This document shows positions 32,537-49,106 of a DNA stretch of 64,000 bases, piece after piece. The DNA is from Varanus komodoensis (lineage: Eukaryota; Chordata; Lepidosauria; Squamata; Varanidae): positions 18,260,934 to 18,324,933 of the forward strand of contig NW_025336481.1 of assembly GCF_004798865.1 (NCBI RefSeq), written 5' to 3'. Position 1 is the first letter of the stretch. The number at the start of each line of letters is the position of its first letter. Under the pieces are notes generated by a model. The model ran no database searches. It saw only the letters and a list, made by a program, of their open reading frames with translations, and was not told the DNA's origin. The position numbers and the translations under genes were made by a program.

Positions 32537-35500
32537 GTAAAAGTGTTGCTTGGTTAACAGCAGTCGGGGTGGGAGAGAGTCCTCTGTTCTCGTCCTGCAG
32601 CTACCAGAGCGCGAGTGCATTCGTCGTCAGAAGGGAATGGATGTCTGCATAAGTGGCGTTCCTCCGCGGGACAGAGCCGCCCCCTCCTCGCTTCCCTCTC
32701 CGCAATTGTCTGAAATGAAGACAAGGGAGTAGTCCATGCAGGTTTAGACAGAAAGAGCCCCTGTAATTCCAAGTATTCTATAGCCAGCCATGCTGAGAAC
32801 TGTGTTTTTCTCTATTATCCTCGATTAGTATGCCTTGCAATCGTAGAAATACTCAGTCCAAATAGAGAGGGCTTCCTGCAGAGAAATTGTGAAATAAAAT
32901 TCACTCCTATTCGGGGTGTCTTTTACCTCTTCTGTGCCGTCCCCTTTTCATCTTATGTAATGTGTGTGTCACAACTATATTTTTTGGCAAAATATTTTAA
33001 AGGAGGCGGGGGAAGCTGCATTTTATGTACTTTGGAAGACTTCGCTTCCTTTCCCTCTTGTCACCATCCATGTGATTGATGCGTTATCCTGATGTATCCT
33101 GAACACATATAAGCCCCTTTTAGCCCTGGAATGCTAGGTCTACTAGAGTGTTGGCTCTACTTCTATTAGCCAGATTTTTTTTCAGTATGTGAAATCTCTG
33201 GATAAAACTTTTGTTCTTTCTTTTAGCAACTAGCTACTATTAAAACTAAGAGGAAGGTTGTGTGGTGAACTGTTCAGTAACAATAGCTGTTAACAATTAT
33301 AACAATAACTGTTATAGTACAAGGAAGAAGCAAGGTAATTTCCAGATTACACGATTTCATGCTTAGACAGAAGACTTATGCAGATTAATGAATACGTAAG
33401 TCCTAGTGAACTCAGGAGAGTAACATCTGATATAAGTGCGTGTAAGGGATGGAAGTAAGGATAGGATTTGATTCTTTAACAAGTACTAAGGGATATTAAT
33501 TGGGTTAGCAGTACAGAAAGTGGAATGCTTATGTAGAAGAATCTGGAATTAAAACTGGAAACAAAGTTAGCCATCTGTAGAGAAATGGTTCCAAATATGA
33601 ATGAATTAGAGCTAAATGAGATTGTAGGGATAGGAGTCCACTGGTACAGTAGCTACTGATGACTTCCTGGTTAAATTGACTCAGTCAGTATGAAACTTGC
33701 ATAGTATTCTTTTTGTTCTCCCACATCTCTTATACAAGATTGTATTTTCATGGCCTTCATGTTAATGTAGAATAAGTGCCTGCTCTCGTTCCATATTAAC
33801 ACATGCTTATGCTTGTGCTTATTAGAAATTTCAGTTCTCCCTTAAGCATGCATTGCCTGTTTGGAAAAAAAAGTCCTGAATCTGTTAATATGGCAGGATG
33901 TCTGAGATCAAAGAATTCTGTCTGACATAATCCTGAAATTGTACCCTTATTATAATTCTGAAATGAGAAAGATGGTATAAATGTTATTCTAGAAATGGAT
34001 TGTGAATCCCCTCTTTTTGATATCTGAGGCTGCATGTATGCTTGCCCATCTTGTATTCCTGAGGACCAAGTTGTAGGGTTTCAGTTAGAAGCTTATAGCT
34101 ATACTGGTGGGGTTTTTTTTTGGGGAGGGGGCATTCAAAAAGGTCTCTGCTACGTATTTGACACAATGATCTCACTGAATTGCAAAGCATCCCAACCTGT
34201 CATCTTTTTAGTTCAGGTGATTGGTAAGCAAATCTGCAAGAATAAATGGTTTCTACTCATGAAAAAGATCCTTTGAAACAAGGCTTGAAAAGTATATTTC
34301 TCTGGATGATGGTATGCACATTAGCAGTGACAAGTAATGACATGTGGTGCCACTTGCTATTCAGACAATTGTTGTGTTGTTTTGTGCCATCAAGTTTTCT
34401 CTGACTTGTGGCAGCCCAATGTATGAGAGCTCTCCAAAATGCATTATCCATGACAACCTCATTCAGCCCTTGTAAATTCATGGTGATGGCTTCCTTTATG
34501 TAGCCAATCCATCTTCTATTTGGTCTTCTTTCTTCTGAATTCTACTTTACCTAGCATGATGGTCTTCTCCAGGAAGTTTTGCTGTTTTTTAATGTTCTAA
34601 ACAACATAGTGACAACACTGTCACTGAAAAGTTGCTCTCAGGATTCTGAACCTATTTCTGTCGCTTTTGCCAAAGCAATTAGACAATTAGATTATATGTA
34701 CTTACCCACCTATATATGGTGGGGTGTGTTGGGGAGGAATGTTTATGCCAGGATGAGAGTAAATATTTGTTATAAAGCAGCAGAAGTAGGTGTTCCATAA
34801 AGTATTTGTTGAGCTTGTTTCATGCGTGGCCATAGTCTCACTTTTACAAAGAATTACTGAACATGAATACTTTTTCTTCTTTTTCTATACTGCTGCTGTT
34901 TTTGTACAGAACAGCATGTGGATGTCTTCCAAAACTGCTGTTCATCTGGCAGGTTATGACTAGGAATGTTCTTCTCTTCAAAATTAGAACATTGTTGTTG
35001 CAGCAAACACTCTTTTCTGTTTCATTGTTCTGCCCTGTTTTAATCCTGCAGTTGACGTGTTAGTGTCCTTTCTTGAGCACATTTGCCATTAGAATGAATG
35101 AGGTTCACAATCTTGCCACCTGTGATGTAAAGGAGCTGTCATTCTTAAGGAAGGATTGTTTCAAAGAACCCTTGAGTTAGGTACTAACTTGGCACAATAG
35201 AATTGTGCAATAGAATGCATTGGCACAATAGCATTGTGTTTGTGTGTGTGAGATGAAAGATGTCCTTTAGGAGGCTTGCATCACCCACGGACCATAGGCA
35301 TTGAATGTTGGCAATCCTCTTTCCCACAATTGCACTTGTAAATGTCAAGTGCAGTCTTGGGAAGGATGAAATAATCTGTATATAGCATTGACTAGAAGAA
35401 TGGATTTCAGCCTCTGAATTCTAAGTGGGCTGGGACTTCAATAGCTGGAATAGAGCTATTCTGTTTTTCTATTCTAAAGGTTAAATAGACTTGTTGGTAA

Positions 35501-37036
35501 CACGTGGCAGCTGCGAAAGGTAGCAACTGACAGCAGGCATCCAACATAACCCATATTCCAAGGGAAGTACTGTCAGTTTCACAGAAAATTAACAGTTCCT
35601 AAAGCTACTGAGAACAAGCCAAAAGCTACTCCCCAGAATGGGACCACTCTGCAGAATACATGGAAGGAACATCTACAGATGAGTCCTGTTTCAGAAATGA
35701 GCAATTCTCGGGGTTTTCCAGGTGCAACAGAGAGGCATCTGCGTAAGATTGGATATTATCCCCATGTACTCATTCTCTCCCTGCCCCACCCCACTGCATA
35801 ATGGAACTTAATCTGGTATCATGCTGTCATTACATTATTTGATTCTGTGCCGCCATTCCTCATCTTTGGCAGCCATTGGTAGTGTTATGATGTCATGACA
35901 TGAGACAAGTTATGTTAATTCAGAAAGGTAGGATAGGCTAGATGCACAGCCGCCATTTTTAGTAGTAGCTATGTTTTTACAGCAGTGACTGTTAGCCTTG
36001 AATTTCCAGTGTACAAAAGGATTACACAGACCAGTTAAAACTCTATTCTTGGGGACCCTGGGGCTATTTCAGGTTCTTGTCACAGGTTCCTCAATGAAAA
36101 GATTGATCATGGGAAGCAAATATGTCTGCATCTATTGATCATTCCCTTCAATATAAGACAGTGAGGGAGGTGGCAGTACCAAGAGTGCTCCAGGGTCAAT
36201 ATAAGTTAAATATACTTCCCTAACAAGTCAGATTTGACCCATTTGATGCTCTGTAGTATTAATATGCCCATTTTTGTAAATAAATACACATATCCCAGCA
36301 CCTGGAGGGATTTGCAGGGCAAAATTGACCCCTGGAGCCTCCAGAGTTGTCCACCCCATCTTTCCATTCAGTTGGGACAACAGCTAGACTCAACAGGCTA
36401 GTACCTGAAATGAACTCAAGGTTGAGTTACTAAGAACTTCCCAGAATCTTTTGCAGTGTGTAGGGGTTCCACAGCAGATGTACAGGTTCTAAATCAATAT
36501 GGACTGTATTCCTTGAGAATTAAAAAAACTGGGATGGTTTGAAGAGCTTTGTCACTACAGTTTTCGAAAACCACAAAAAAGACCAAAATGATGTACATTT
36601 GTCATTTGGAGTCTTTCATCTGCAATTATGATTTTGAATATTGGTGCCAGCTGACAAATCTTTCATTCCATTTAGGAGATCATCTTTTATTTCTGCTTTT
36701 TTTCTTGCTTTGTTGTTGTTATCCTATTTTGCTTTTTCAAACATGTTTGGTGTATATTTTCAGTTGGCATTTGAGATTGTTTTTGAATGTTGTAGTTTTG
36801 GTTGTTTTTTGGAAACTTTGGCTAGAAAACAACATAGAAAGCTTATAAATGAATAAGGGACAATATTGAAGGAGTGTGGGATCTTATCAGTAAAAGTTCC
36901 AGCACGTCCTTTGCTAATGACCACCTGGAATGATCCTGCAGCTGGTATGTCAGCTGAGTGCATCTTTCCCACCTGTCATGATGTCCTACTGCCCGTGGGT
37001 TTTCCAAACATCCTTTGGTGTCTGTTTTGCTGCTAG
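32537..37036 (+). other. L3MBTL2 intron 1
   Basis: 4.5 kb. The first 200 bases are still CpG-rich. It contains an RTE/BovB-related fragment at 34368-34578. The remainder shows no recognised repeat or gene; small blocks with GCCGCCATTTT (near 35951) and ATGATGTCATGACAT (near 35888) could be enhancer sites (YY1-, CRE/AP-1-like) but this is speculative. Confidence 0.55.
34368..34578 (-). mobile_element. RTE/BovB-related LINE fragment, diverged
   Basis: GTTGTGTTGTTTTGTGCCATC, then TCTGACTTGTGGCAGCC and TACCTAGCATGATGGTCTTC with TCCAGG, follow the antisense order of a BovB 3' end (CAA tail, 'cgtgtccgac..', 'cccagcattaggctcttctccagg'). The similarity is loose, so it may be a related RTE family. 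Confidence 0.45.
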
Positions 37037-37304
37037 TTGGAATCTCCTGGCCACTGCAAGTCTTCATCTTTGGAGCCAATGGATGAGGAGGAAGAGGAAG
37101 AAGAGGATGATGACTTGGATCTCTTTGGGGGCTATGATAGTTTCCGACGTTACAGCAGTAGTGGGGACAGTAGCAGCTCCTCCTGTCTGGACGACTCTAG
37201 TGAGAACGAAGCTGCAGATCGTGAAGCTGGGGAACTGCCTCCATCCCCTTCACAGATCCAAACACCTACCAGCCGAGTGCCGGATGATAATGGATCTGAG
37301 CCAG
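37037..37304 (+). CDS. L3MBTL2: L3MBTL2 exon 2: acidic N-terminus
   Basis: Acceptor GCTGCTAG. Encodes LESPGHCKSSSLEPMDEEEE, then DDDLDLFGGYDSFRR and a Ser-rich stretch and ENEAADREAGELPPSPSQ, matching human SEPMEEEEDDDLELFGGYDSF and DREAGELP. Residues 8-97, disordered and acidic. Ends one base into an Ala codon. Confidence 0.97.
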
Positions 37305-38791
37305 GTACTGGTGCTCTTCTCTGTGACAAAGGAAATCTGTAACTGATGGAAGATGAGGCAGCTTTCCCATGTCTAGAGTAGGGTAGGAGTTGGTTGAGGA
37401 ATAAGTCAAAAGGATCAATTTTCCAATTAAAAAGGGGGAGGAAATGTGGCTGTCTAGTGTGCAATATTGCATGAAAGAGCAGCTAATGAGAAACGATAAA
37501 CAAAGAAGGATTCAGATTTTAATTTTATGTATCCCTGCTCCCAAGCAAGCTTCCTGCTCTGTTTCAAATTTAGAGATGGTTTTTCAAAGAACATTTTTAA
37601 CTATCATTCTTAAAGACTTTTACATGAAATGAAGATTAGTCATAGAATCTTCATGAAATACGAGCATGTACGATGTTAGTATTAAATTGTAATAGAATAG
37701 TCTTAGTTTCTTTTAAAACCACAATTGCTTTTTTTTTTTTACTAAAACACATTAGTTTAAATCAGAACTTAATTCTTTTTTTATTTCTTGTTTGTAAACC
37801 AAAAATTCTTCCCAGAAAACTCAACTTTTGTACTTTGAATAAATTTGATAAATAAAGTATATTCAAAATGCTGCATTCTTGATAATTGTATCCTGAAAAG
37901 TATTGAATTGTTAGTAAGAAATGTTGTGGTGAAATGAGACATGTGGAATAACTGAGGGCTCAATTGGCAAAGACAGAGTGATGTGACTGCACATTCTAGA
38001 ATAAGAGCAGGTAGATGCAAACCCTACTTGCAGTTCCATACAATGGTTCCTACACAGTGGAGTATATCAGACTGTATCCTGCAACTTTTCATGATGGCCT
38101 CCAAACTGGGTTGGTGTTATCAGAATGGAACTGGATCCTATCACCAGTGTCTGCAGCTCCTCTTTCTGGCACATTCGCTCCCAAATTTTGCTGCTGAAAT
38201 AAAAGTAATGTTTACTTCCAGCCAGCAAAGTTCCACCTAGTTCATTGCAGCTGGGGATCATCCAAATCAAAAGCAAATGCCTACCTTAGTGCTGCTGCTT
38301 GGAGCAACATTATGCCCAAATGCTTTGGAGCGTGGGATGTGCATGCATGAGGGTTAGATTATCCTGGTAGTTGCTATGCAGGGGAAGTTTCTTTGCTTGA
38401 GCATGATGTTCTCACCTGTGCTTGCTTTCCATTCATAACAATGCTGTTAGCTGTGTCTGTACTTTCTGTCCAACTTTTACAGATGTTGCCAAGGATCTGT
38501 GGTCTCTCTTCTGTTCTTTCTTGCAACTTGCTAGTTCTGATCAGATGTCAGGACAAGAGCAGTTGCTGTTTTCCAGCAGAGAGCAGCCTTTGTACCCCCC
38601 TGTATTGCTCTCTGCCCCCACTCCTTATGCTTTGCCATAGTTATCTGTCACAAAGGGAAGGGGCACACAGAGTCCTTGTCATCTTTGTGGAGGAAGCTTC
38701 TAGAAACAGTTGCCATTTGTAGCCCTGTACTTTCCTAATGGAACTGACTTGCTTCCTACTGCTGAGGCTTATTGTATTTGTGCCCCCTCAG
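37305..38791 (+). other. L3MBTL2 intron 2, no recognised element
   Basis: 1.5 kb of intron. No repeat or RNA recognised. Confidence 0.5.
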
Positions 38792-38925
38792 CTGTCTGTG
38801 AGATGTGTGGCATTGTGGGCACAAAGGATGCCTTCTTCTCCAAGACCAAACGTTTTTGCAGTGTCTCCTGCTCCAGAAGCTACTCTTCAAACTCCAAGAA
38901 GGCAAGCATCTTGGCAAGGCTGCAG
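38792..38925 (+). CDS. L3MBTL2: L3MBTL2 exon 3: FCS-type zinc finger
   Basis: Encodes (A)VCEMCGIVGTKDAFFSKTKR, FCSVSCSRSYSSNSKKASIL and ARLQ. The four Cys of C-x2-C and C-x3-C form the FCS finger, a nucleic-acid- or protein-binding zinc fold found in Polycomb proteins. Essentially as in human. Confidence 0.98.
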
Positions 38926-40319
38926 GTGAGCAACACCCTCTTAATGAGGCCACCACTTGATTAAACTTGGGCATGCATGAATGTGAAGGCATTGTTTGAA
39001 GGCGCTGCTTCCTGTGGACACAACTGTATGCCTGCCAGAGACATTTGAAAAGCCATTCTCCCATGAAGCAAGGGCTTTCAGTATGAGTAGGTATCTCAAA
39101 AGACTGCGCCTAGATAGTTCTAGTTATGTGGAAGTGCTTTTATGAAAGACAGGTTAGAAAAGCCTTAACTATATCTTGCAGTTAATCACCCATAGGGATT
39201 ATCATATTACTAAAGATAATTTTATACAACTCATTTGCACTTTACCTATTGTTTCATAGTTCATACCATAATCACCTGAAGAGTTGCAAACAGGTAGATT
39301 TACTTCTTTTCAGTATATGCGTTTGTAGATTAGGAATTGTGGTTAGGGCTAAACACATGAAAGGCAAATAGCTTGTATAAGTAGCTCTTGCTTGGCATTT
39401 GCAACTTTTTTCTACTGAGGGCCATGTACCCTCATTGGTAATCCATTGAAGCTTGCATGTTGACGGGACAAGACCAAAAGTGGGTGGTTGTCCCCCTTTC
39501 CTTCTTAGGCAGGGGACTTCTTGGGAAGGGACAATTCACTCTTGCCTGAAGTGGTTGTGCGCAGAGGTAACCTGAATGCCTCAGGTGTCCAGCCCTGGAA
39601 CACTGATTCATATCTACACCAGCAAATAATAGGAATGTAGAACTGGGGGTGATTTGCCTTTCCAGTTTAGAATAATAAAATGTGTGTGCATGTGCTTGCT
39701 GTATTAGGGGTGGCTTCTGTGAGGAGGAAGAGTATGGCATACTAGCTGTGATCAGGGCAAATTGGATGGTATGACATAATCCAAGAATAAAAGAGAGACT
39801 TGGCAGAAAATGAAGTTGTATAAGTATCTATAAATAATTAGTGCTTTCCTCCTTCCCTTCTCCATGTCTTCCTGTATATTCAGGTATAGAACATGCTCGC
39901 TGTTGCACTTTCTCTCTGTCATGCCATCCATTCTGAACACAGGACTAGGAAGGGCAAGAAAAGTGCTTTCTTGTTGTTCTCTAGTACGCTAGTAGAATGC
40001 TCTGAATCATGTACCTTTCTTTTAAGTTTTCATGCCAAGAGTCCCATGACACCTTTAAAGGCTTGCAAAGGTACTATAGCATTACATTTCTTAGTTCATG
40101 AGTGATTCTGTCTGATGTATCTCATGAGAAAGGCCTTAATCTACAAATCCCATGCTACATCTCATCAAAGACCCCTGACGAACTTGCTTTTAGCTTTGGA
40201 AGGCTGCAATATGTTTGCCAGTTGTTAGCAGTACTAACCAGAAGAGTTTCTTGTATTTGCCACAAATTGATTAGCAAAGCTACTCTTCTTATGGCTTGAT
40301 AGCTTTAATCTATGAATCT

Positions 40320-40358
<39 letters not shown>

Positions 40359-40570
40359 TTAAAACATTTCTATGCCGCCCCTTGCCGAAGCCTTGGGGCG
40401 GCTTACAACACAATAAAATACAATAAAATACAAAAATAACAATATAAAATTAACAATATAAAATAAATAACAATATAAACAATATTGGAAACAGCAAGAT
40501 GTACCTCTCTTTTGCCTACAGGAAGGACTACTGGAAATTTATATCTTTTTGTGTTGTTATGCTTTCACAG
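38926..40570 (+). other. L3MBTL2 intron 3
   Basis: 1.6 kb; the last 250 bases are an antisense L2 3'UTR with its TTTA tail (40319-40480). The rest is not recognised. Confidence 0.55.
40319..40480 (-). mobile_element. L2-type LINE 3'UTR end with (TTTA)n tail
   Basis: (TTTA)n at 40319-40358, then ATTTCTATGCCGCCCCTTGC, CGAAGCCTTGGGGCGGCTTA and an A-rich AATAAAATA stretch. This is the antisense of the 3'UTR of the L2 family at 45729, 48754 and 52381. Confidence 0.85.
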
Positions 40571-40694
40571 GGCAAACCACCAACGAAAAAAGCCAAGGTT
40601 TTACACAAGGCAGCCTGGTCTGCTAAAATTGGGGCGTTTCTCCATACTCAGGGGACAGGGCAACTGGCAGATGGAACGCTAACTGGCCAGGATG
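40571..40694 (+). CDS. L3MBTL2: L3MBTL2 exon 4: basic linker before MBT1
   Basis: Encodes GKPPTKKAKVLHKAAWSAKI, GAFLHTQGTGQLADGTLTGQ and D, nearly identical to human (residues 142-182 here). The KKAK cluster is a likely nuclear localisation signal. Donor GTAAGC after one base of an Ala codon. Confidence 0.98.
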
Positions 40695-41317
<623 letters not shown>

Positions 41318-41387
41318 TAGAGAAGAGACCCAGGAAGAAGTACCAGGAAGATTTACAAGAAATGAAATACTGAATGTCATCTTGTAA

Positions 41388-41525
41388 ATCAAGGATGAAG
41401 AACTCATCTTTTTCAGACTCTGGGCTACAGCTCACACCAGTAGCAGCCCACATGACCTATGGTTAGGAATGATCAGCGTTTTAGTCCAGTAACATCTGGA
41501 AAATGATAGATTTCTTACCCTTTCT
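41388..41525. mobile_element. Foldback repeat, diverged copy
   Basis: GGATGAAGAACTCATCTTTT, then GGGCTACAGCTCACACCAG and GTCCAGTAACATCTGGAAAA with TTCTTACCC, the same layout as the foldback element at 5405-5535 but more diverged. Confidence 0.45.
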
Positions 41526-41954
41526 CTGAATGGATCCCAGCTAGACATAGCAACCACCTTTAAAGTATAAACAATAAATTAAAAGTATGAAGACATTTTG
41601 GCTTTTACAGTTAATGTAGACATGGTGGTGTTATAGGCTGTATAATATAAATAGAATGTTTCTAGTAACTTCAAAATGAATTCAATTTTTGACATACCAG
41701 AATTCTCTTCATGCAAAAATGAAGTATAATTGTGGTGTATTTTAAATTAAGTATTTCAAAAAGAGAAAGTTTTAATGAACTGTTGAAAACTTCTACACTA
41801 AAACCTGCACAAATTGCTGTAAAATTATATTTAATTACCAGTAAGCTGTTTTCATTCTAGCAAGATAAAAAACCTAGATTCCATGAGTAAAAATATGCTA
41901 CTCTTGACCGTGAAAACAAACATGAAAGCAGTCCATTCCAGATGCATCAGCATG

Positions 41955-42115
41955 GGGCATTGCCTTAGACTGAGTCAGACCATTGGTCCATTTAGCCAGC
42001 ATTGCCTGTGATGATTGGCAGTAGCTCGCCAGAGTTTCACGCAGGTTTTTTCCCAGGATTGAACTCAGGACATTCTGCATCAAATGCGTGTTGCACGACT
42101 TCTGAGCTACAGTCA
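41955..42115 (-). mobile_element. tRNA-derived SINE
   Basis: On the minus strand the head at 42115 downward reads GTAGCTCAGAAGTCGTGCAA (A-box like) and GAGTTCAATCCTGGG (B-box like), as in a tRNA-Ala-like promoter. The body continues to TGGTCTGACTCAGTCTAAGG, a phrase common to a widespread squamate SINE. It is diverged, and the tRNA fold is not kept, so it is not a tRNA gene. Confidence 0.65.
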
Positions 42116-42349
42116 TTTACTGATGGTCCTTTCCCTCTGCTTTCTTAGCCTTTAGCAAGAAATGCACCCTGCCCCTTCCCTTAGATTTGTCTTCAGTCAT
42201 GAAGGCTGGAAACGTGTTTGAAATGGAAGCTAGGTCATACATCACCCACAATTCTCTATCGTGTCTGCCCTGAGATGCAACTCCCTCAACATCCTCCATA
42301 AACACTTGTATCATTATTAATTTCATCTCTGTACCCCTATCTAGGCATT

Positions 42350-43967
<1,618 letters not shown>

Positions 43968-44554
43968 TGAATATGTATCTGCCTCTGCTTGAAGGCTTAT
44001 TGGAAGCAACAACAGATATCAGTGAAACTGGAAAATAAACCTCCAAGAGTTTTTGGAGAGAATCGAGAGAATCACAATTTCACCTCTTTTGTTAATCTCC
44101 TCATATTTTGAGCTTTTCTGTTTTGACTCTGTCAGATTCCCTGGCCTACAGTTAACATTTGGTGGCTCTGTGGTCATTGTTTCCAGTTAGTTCAGAACTG
44201 TTGTGCATAAACCCAGTTCTTTGTGTTTCTAATGACTGGCTCTCCCACTGTCAGGAATTGCCCACATTGGGTTTCATCCAAGGGGTCATTTCCTTCTTCC
44301 CTAGAACGATAGCCCTCTTTCCAAGACCTTCCTTCTCTATAGCAACACCAGTCACTCTGACAGAGGGGTGCTGGTGTTATGTTCCTGAAGGCTTTGCCCA
44401 TGTTGTCCCCTTCTTAATTTCGCCATGTCAGTTACCTTGCTTGCAGGGATAGAACCTGTTCCCTGAGATCCAGGAGCTCTTTGTATTGAGCACGTGCACA
44501 ATTCTGGCCGGTGGCAGATAATCATACGTGTGACATGCCGTACAATACACTTGA

Positions 44555-45640
44555 TAGCTAGAACATAAGGAATGCCAAGCTGGATCAGACCAAATGTCCA
44601 TCTCATCCAGCATTCCATATGCACAGTGGCAGACCAGAGAAGCCACCAATTGTCTCTTCCTCCATGAATCTGTCCAATCTCTCTTTTTTTAAAGCCATCC
44701 AAATTGGTGGCCATTATCACATCCCATGACAAAGACTTCCATAGTTTAACTATACATTGTCTGAAGAAGTGCTTTCTTTTATCTGTCCTAAACTTCCCAC
44801 CAATCAGCTTCATGGGATGACCCTGGGTTCAAATGTTACGAGATGGAGAGAAAAATCTCTCTCTTCCCACTTTCTCCACACCATGCATTATTTTAAACAC
44901 CTACTAAGCAGTTCCAGTTGTAGCTGCTCCTCAGTGGGAAGTTGCTCTCATCCCCTGATATTTTTTTTGCCCTTCTCTGTACTTTTTCCAGCTCAATAAT
45001 GTCCTTTTTCAGGTCAGGAAACCGGAATGGAACACAGTATTCTAAATGTGGTCATACCCAAGATTTGTCTAAGAGAAATACAATTTTGGCAGTTCCATTT
45101 TCTATTCCGTTCCCAATTATGCCTAGCCTGGAGTTTGCCTTTTTAACAGCAGGTGGGCACTGGACTGAGATTTTAATTGAACTGTTTGGTACTACCTCCC
45201 TTTACAAGATCCTTTTCTTGCTTTCCTTGCCAACTCAGATCCCATCAGCCTATACCTGAAGTTGGGATTTTTTGCCACAATGTGCATTACGTCACACTTG
45301 CTTATATTGAAGTGCATTTGCTATTTTAATGTCCATTCTTCCACCTTGGAGAGATTCCTTTGGAGTGCCTCACAATCCCTTTTGGTCTTAACTACCCTAA
45401 ACAGTTTGGTGTCATCAGCAGACTTCACTGCTTGCTTCTAATTTCAGGTCATTTATGAATAGGTTGAAAGCCATTAGTCTTCCTTCAGAACGCTGTGGAA
45501 CTCCACTGGTTACATCTCTCCATTGGGCGAAATTGCCATTTAGTCCCACTTTCTGATGCCTGTTCTTCAACCAGTTTGTGATCCAAAAGAGGACCCCCCA
45601 TCCCTTTATTTTAAGAGTTCCCTTATTCCAGCTGGTTTCA
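44555..45640 (-). mobile_element. CR1 LINE, 3' part
   Basis: In antisense order: AAGCTGGATCAGACCAAATG, GAAGTGCTTTCTTTTATCTG, CACCAATCAGCTTCATGGGA, TTTCTCCACACCATGCATTA, CACAGTATTCTAAATGTGGT, and AATAGGTTGAAAGCC. On the minus strand the last part reads NLFINDLK and DTKLF, the CR1 RT end. Frames are broken in several places. Confidence 0.9.
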
Positions 45641-45728
45641 CACCTGTTTTTCTTTATTGTGTTTGTTTACCTAGAAAACAACATGATTCACTCTCAGGAA
45701 AAGAGTAACTAGATGTAACTAGAGTAAC

Positions 45729-46151
45729 CTGAAGGAGCGCTTACATCCATATTTGCCCAGTCGCCCCCTGAGATCGGCGGGAGAGGCCCTTCTCCGGGAG
45801 CCCTCCGGGAGAGAAATTAGGAGGGTGGCTACTCGGAGAAGGGCTTTCTCAGCGGTGGCGCCTAAGTTATGGAATGCGCTCCCCAGAGAGGTCCGCTTGG
45901 CGCCGTCGTTATTTGTTTTTTGGCGCCAGGCTAAGACCTTTTTATTTAAGCAACATTTTAAATGCTAAATACAATTGAATTTTATCTGGCCAGGGCGGCT
46001 TATTTTATAATGTGTGTTTTAATTAAGATTATTTTATATGGATTTTAACTTATTGTTTTATCGATGTTGTAAGCCGCCCCATTCGCCGAAGCCTCGGGGC
46101 GGCTTAAAAATGTTTTAATAAATAAATAAATAATAAATAAATAAATAAATA
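45729..46151 (+). mobile_element. L2-type LINE 3' end, young copy
   Basis: A frame from 45753 encodes RRVATRRRAFSAVAPKLWNA, LPREVRLAPSLFVFWRQAKT and FLFKQHFKC with a stop, the intact ORF2 C-terminus of this L2 family. The 3'UTR has GGGGCGGCTTAAAAATG and a (TAAA)n tail. It matches the copies at 48754 and 52381. Confidence 0.9.
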
Positions 46152-46352
46152 GATGAGGGAAGAATTTTAAAAGATTTGGGACACACCAGGCTATGTTTCC
46201 AAATAGCAACATTTATTAGGCTGTAGAATAGCTTTCCAAAACTGTTGTGGAACTGTCTGGAGGCATCTAATAGTCTGAGAGAATGGAGGTTGTCTTGCAG
46301 AAATTATTGCTGTAATTGTCAGAAAAGAAGAGTGACAATATTCAAGATGTAA

Positions 46353-47745
<1,393 letters not shown>

Positions 47746-48544
47746 TAAAATGTTCAGATTGGAAATAGGTTGCAAGTAATGCTTAGTTTCCACAGTAAGT
47801 TGCTAGAGTTCACATCTTCTTTGCAGCTTTGATTTGGTGAGATTCATAACCAACCTGGTGGGCAAGGTAAGGCGCTCTGAGCATGCTTGTGTGTTGCAAA
47901 ACTGAGCCCCAGTTGGGAATCAATATAGTGTGGTGTAAAGCTGATAGATGCACTGGTAGTTAGAGTATATTAGCTGTAATGTCCTATGTTCATGCCATGG
48001 TGTACTCTGACCAAAATATTTTTAATAAGGAGTAACTAGAATCCAGTTGTTTTAATCTGTCACTGGCTTGCTTAATCTCACCATACTACTTTTCAGAAGT
48101 AAAAATGCACCATACTCCTTGCTGGAGAAAAGCTCCCCCTGGTGGCATGTTTTAGAAAGCATCCTTCGCTGGAAGAATTTTTCTTCAGAATCTGTGCCTC
48201 TGAATAGTGAGATGGCGGATTGAAGGAAGAGCTTTTGCGGGTTTCAGACTCCAAGTTTGTGTGTGCTAGCCAGCAGCATTGTTCTGGAGTTGTTGGCGGC
48301 ATTACTTTTTCTCTTCTAGATGTTATTCTTGGAGGCTGAGTCATGACTACAGAGAGAGGCATGGAAGCCTGCTCCTTTATGCTTTTCTTGTTCTGGGTAT
48401 TTTTGTTTTTGTTTTGAGACTGCCATGTTTAGAAATGAGTTATTAGACAGCAAACAGTGAACAAACTTTCCTCTGGTGAAAGCTTAGTGAATTGCTGCAG
48501 CCTGCTGGGCCTGAACAATATCATAAAACCTGGAACTCTGTATG

Positions 48545-48608
48545 AGTTAACTTGGAGTAAGTCCCATTGCAGTCTTTTGGACCTGCTTCTGTATAAGCAT
48601 GGATAGGA
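48545..48608. repeat. Short dispersed repeat (half copy)
   Basis: TTGGAGTAAGTCCCATTGCAG, then CTGTATAAGCATGGATAGGA, half of the 'gtaagtcccattga...gcataggattgc' squamate repeat. Confidence 0.4.
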
Positions 48609-48753
48609 TGATCAGGCTTTTTATAATAATCCTTAGATTTTTTTTCTGTAGCATTTTGAGTGTTCAAAATCCTGTTTATATAATCTCAGCAGTCCTTACA
48701 ATAATCTTGTAAAGTAGGCCAATATTTTTCCCATATTGGAAATTGGTTGGAAA

Positions 48754-49106
48754 TCACTGGGAGAGAACCTTCCCCAGGAACCCTCCATGAAGGATATTAG
48801 CAGGGTAAGTACCCGGAGGAGGGCATTCTCTGCGGTGGCGCCCAGTCTATGGAATGCGCTCCCCAGAGATGTCCGCCTGCCGCCGTCGTTATTTGTTTTT
48901 CGGCGCCAGGCTAAGACCTTTTTATTCAAATGTTATTTTAATTGTTAATATTATTTATTTAATTAATTCTTGGCCAGGTTGACTCAAATTGTATTGTTTT
49001 TGTATTGTTTTTATATTGTGTTTATTTATTATTGTGAGCCGCCCCGAGGCTTCGGTGAATGGGGCGGCATAGAAGCTTCCTAAATAAATAAATAAATAAA
49101 TAAATA
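48754..49106 (+). mobile_element. L2-type LINE 3' end, young copy
   Basis: A frame from 48736 reads DISRVSTRRRAFSAVAPSLW, NALPRDVRLPPSLFVFRRQA and KTFLFKCYFNC, then stop. The 3'UTR contains GAGCCGCCCCGAGGCTTCGG and ends in a (TAAA)n tail. Very close to the copy at 45729. Confidence 0.9.
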
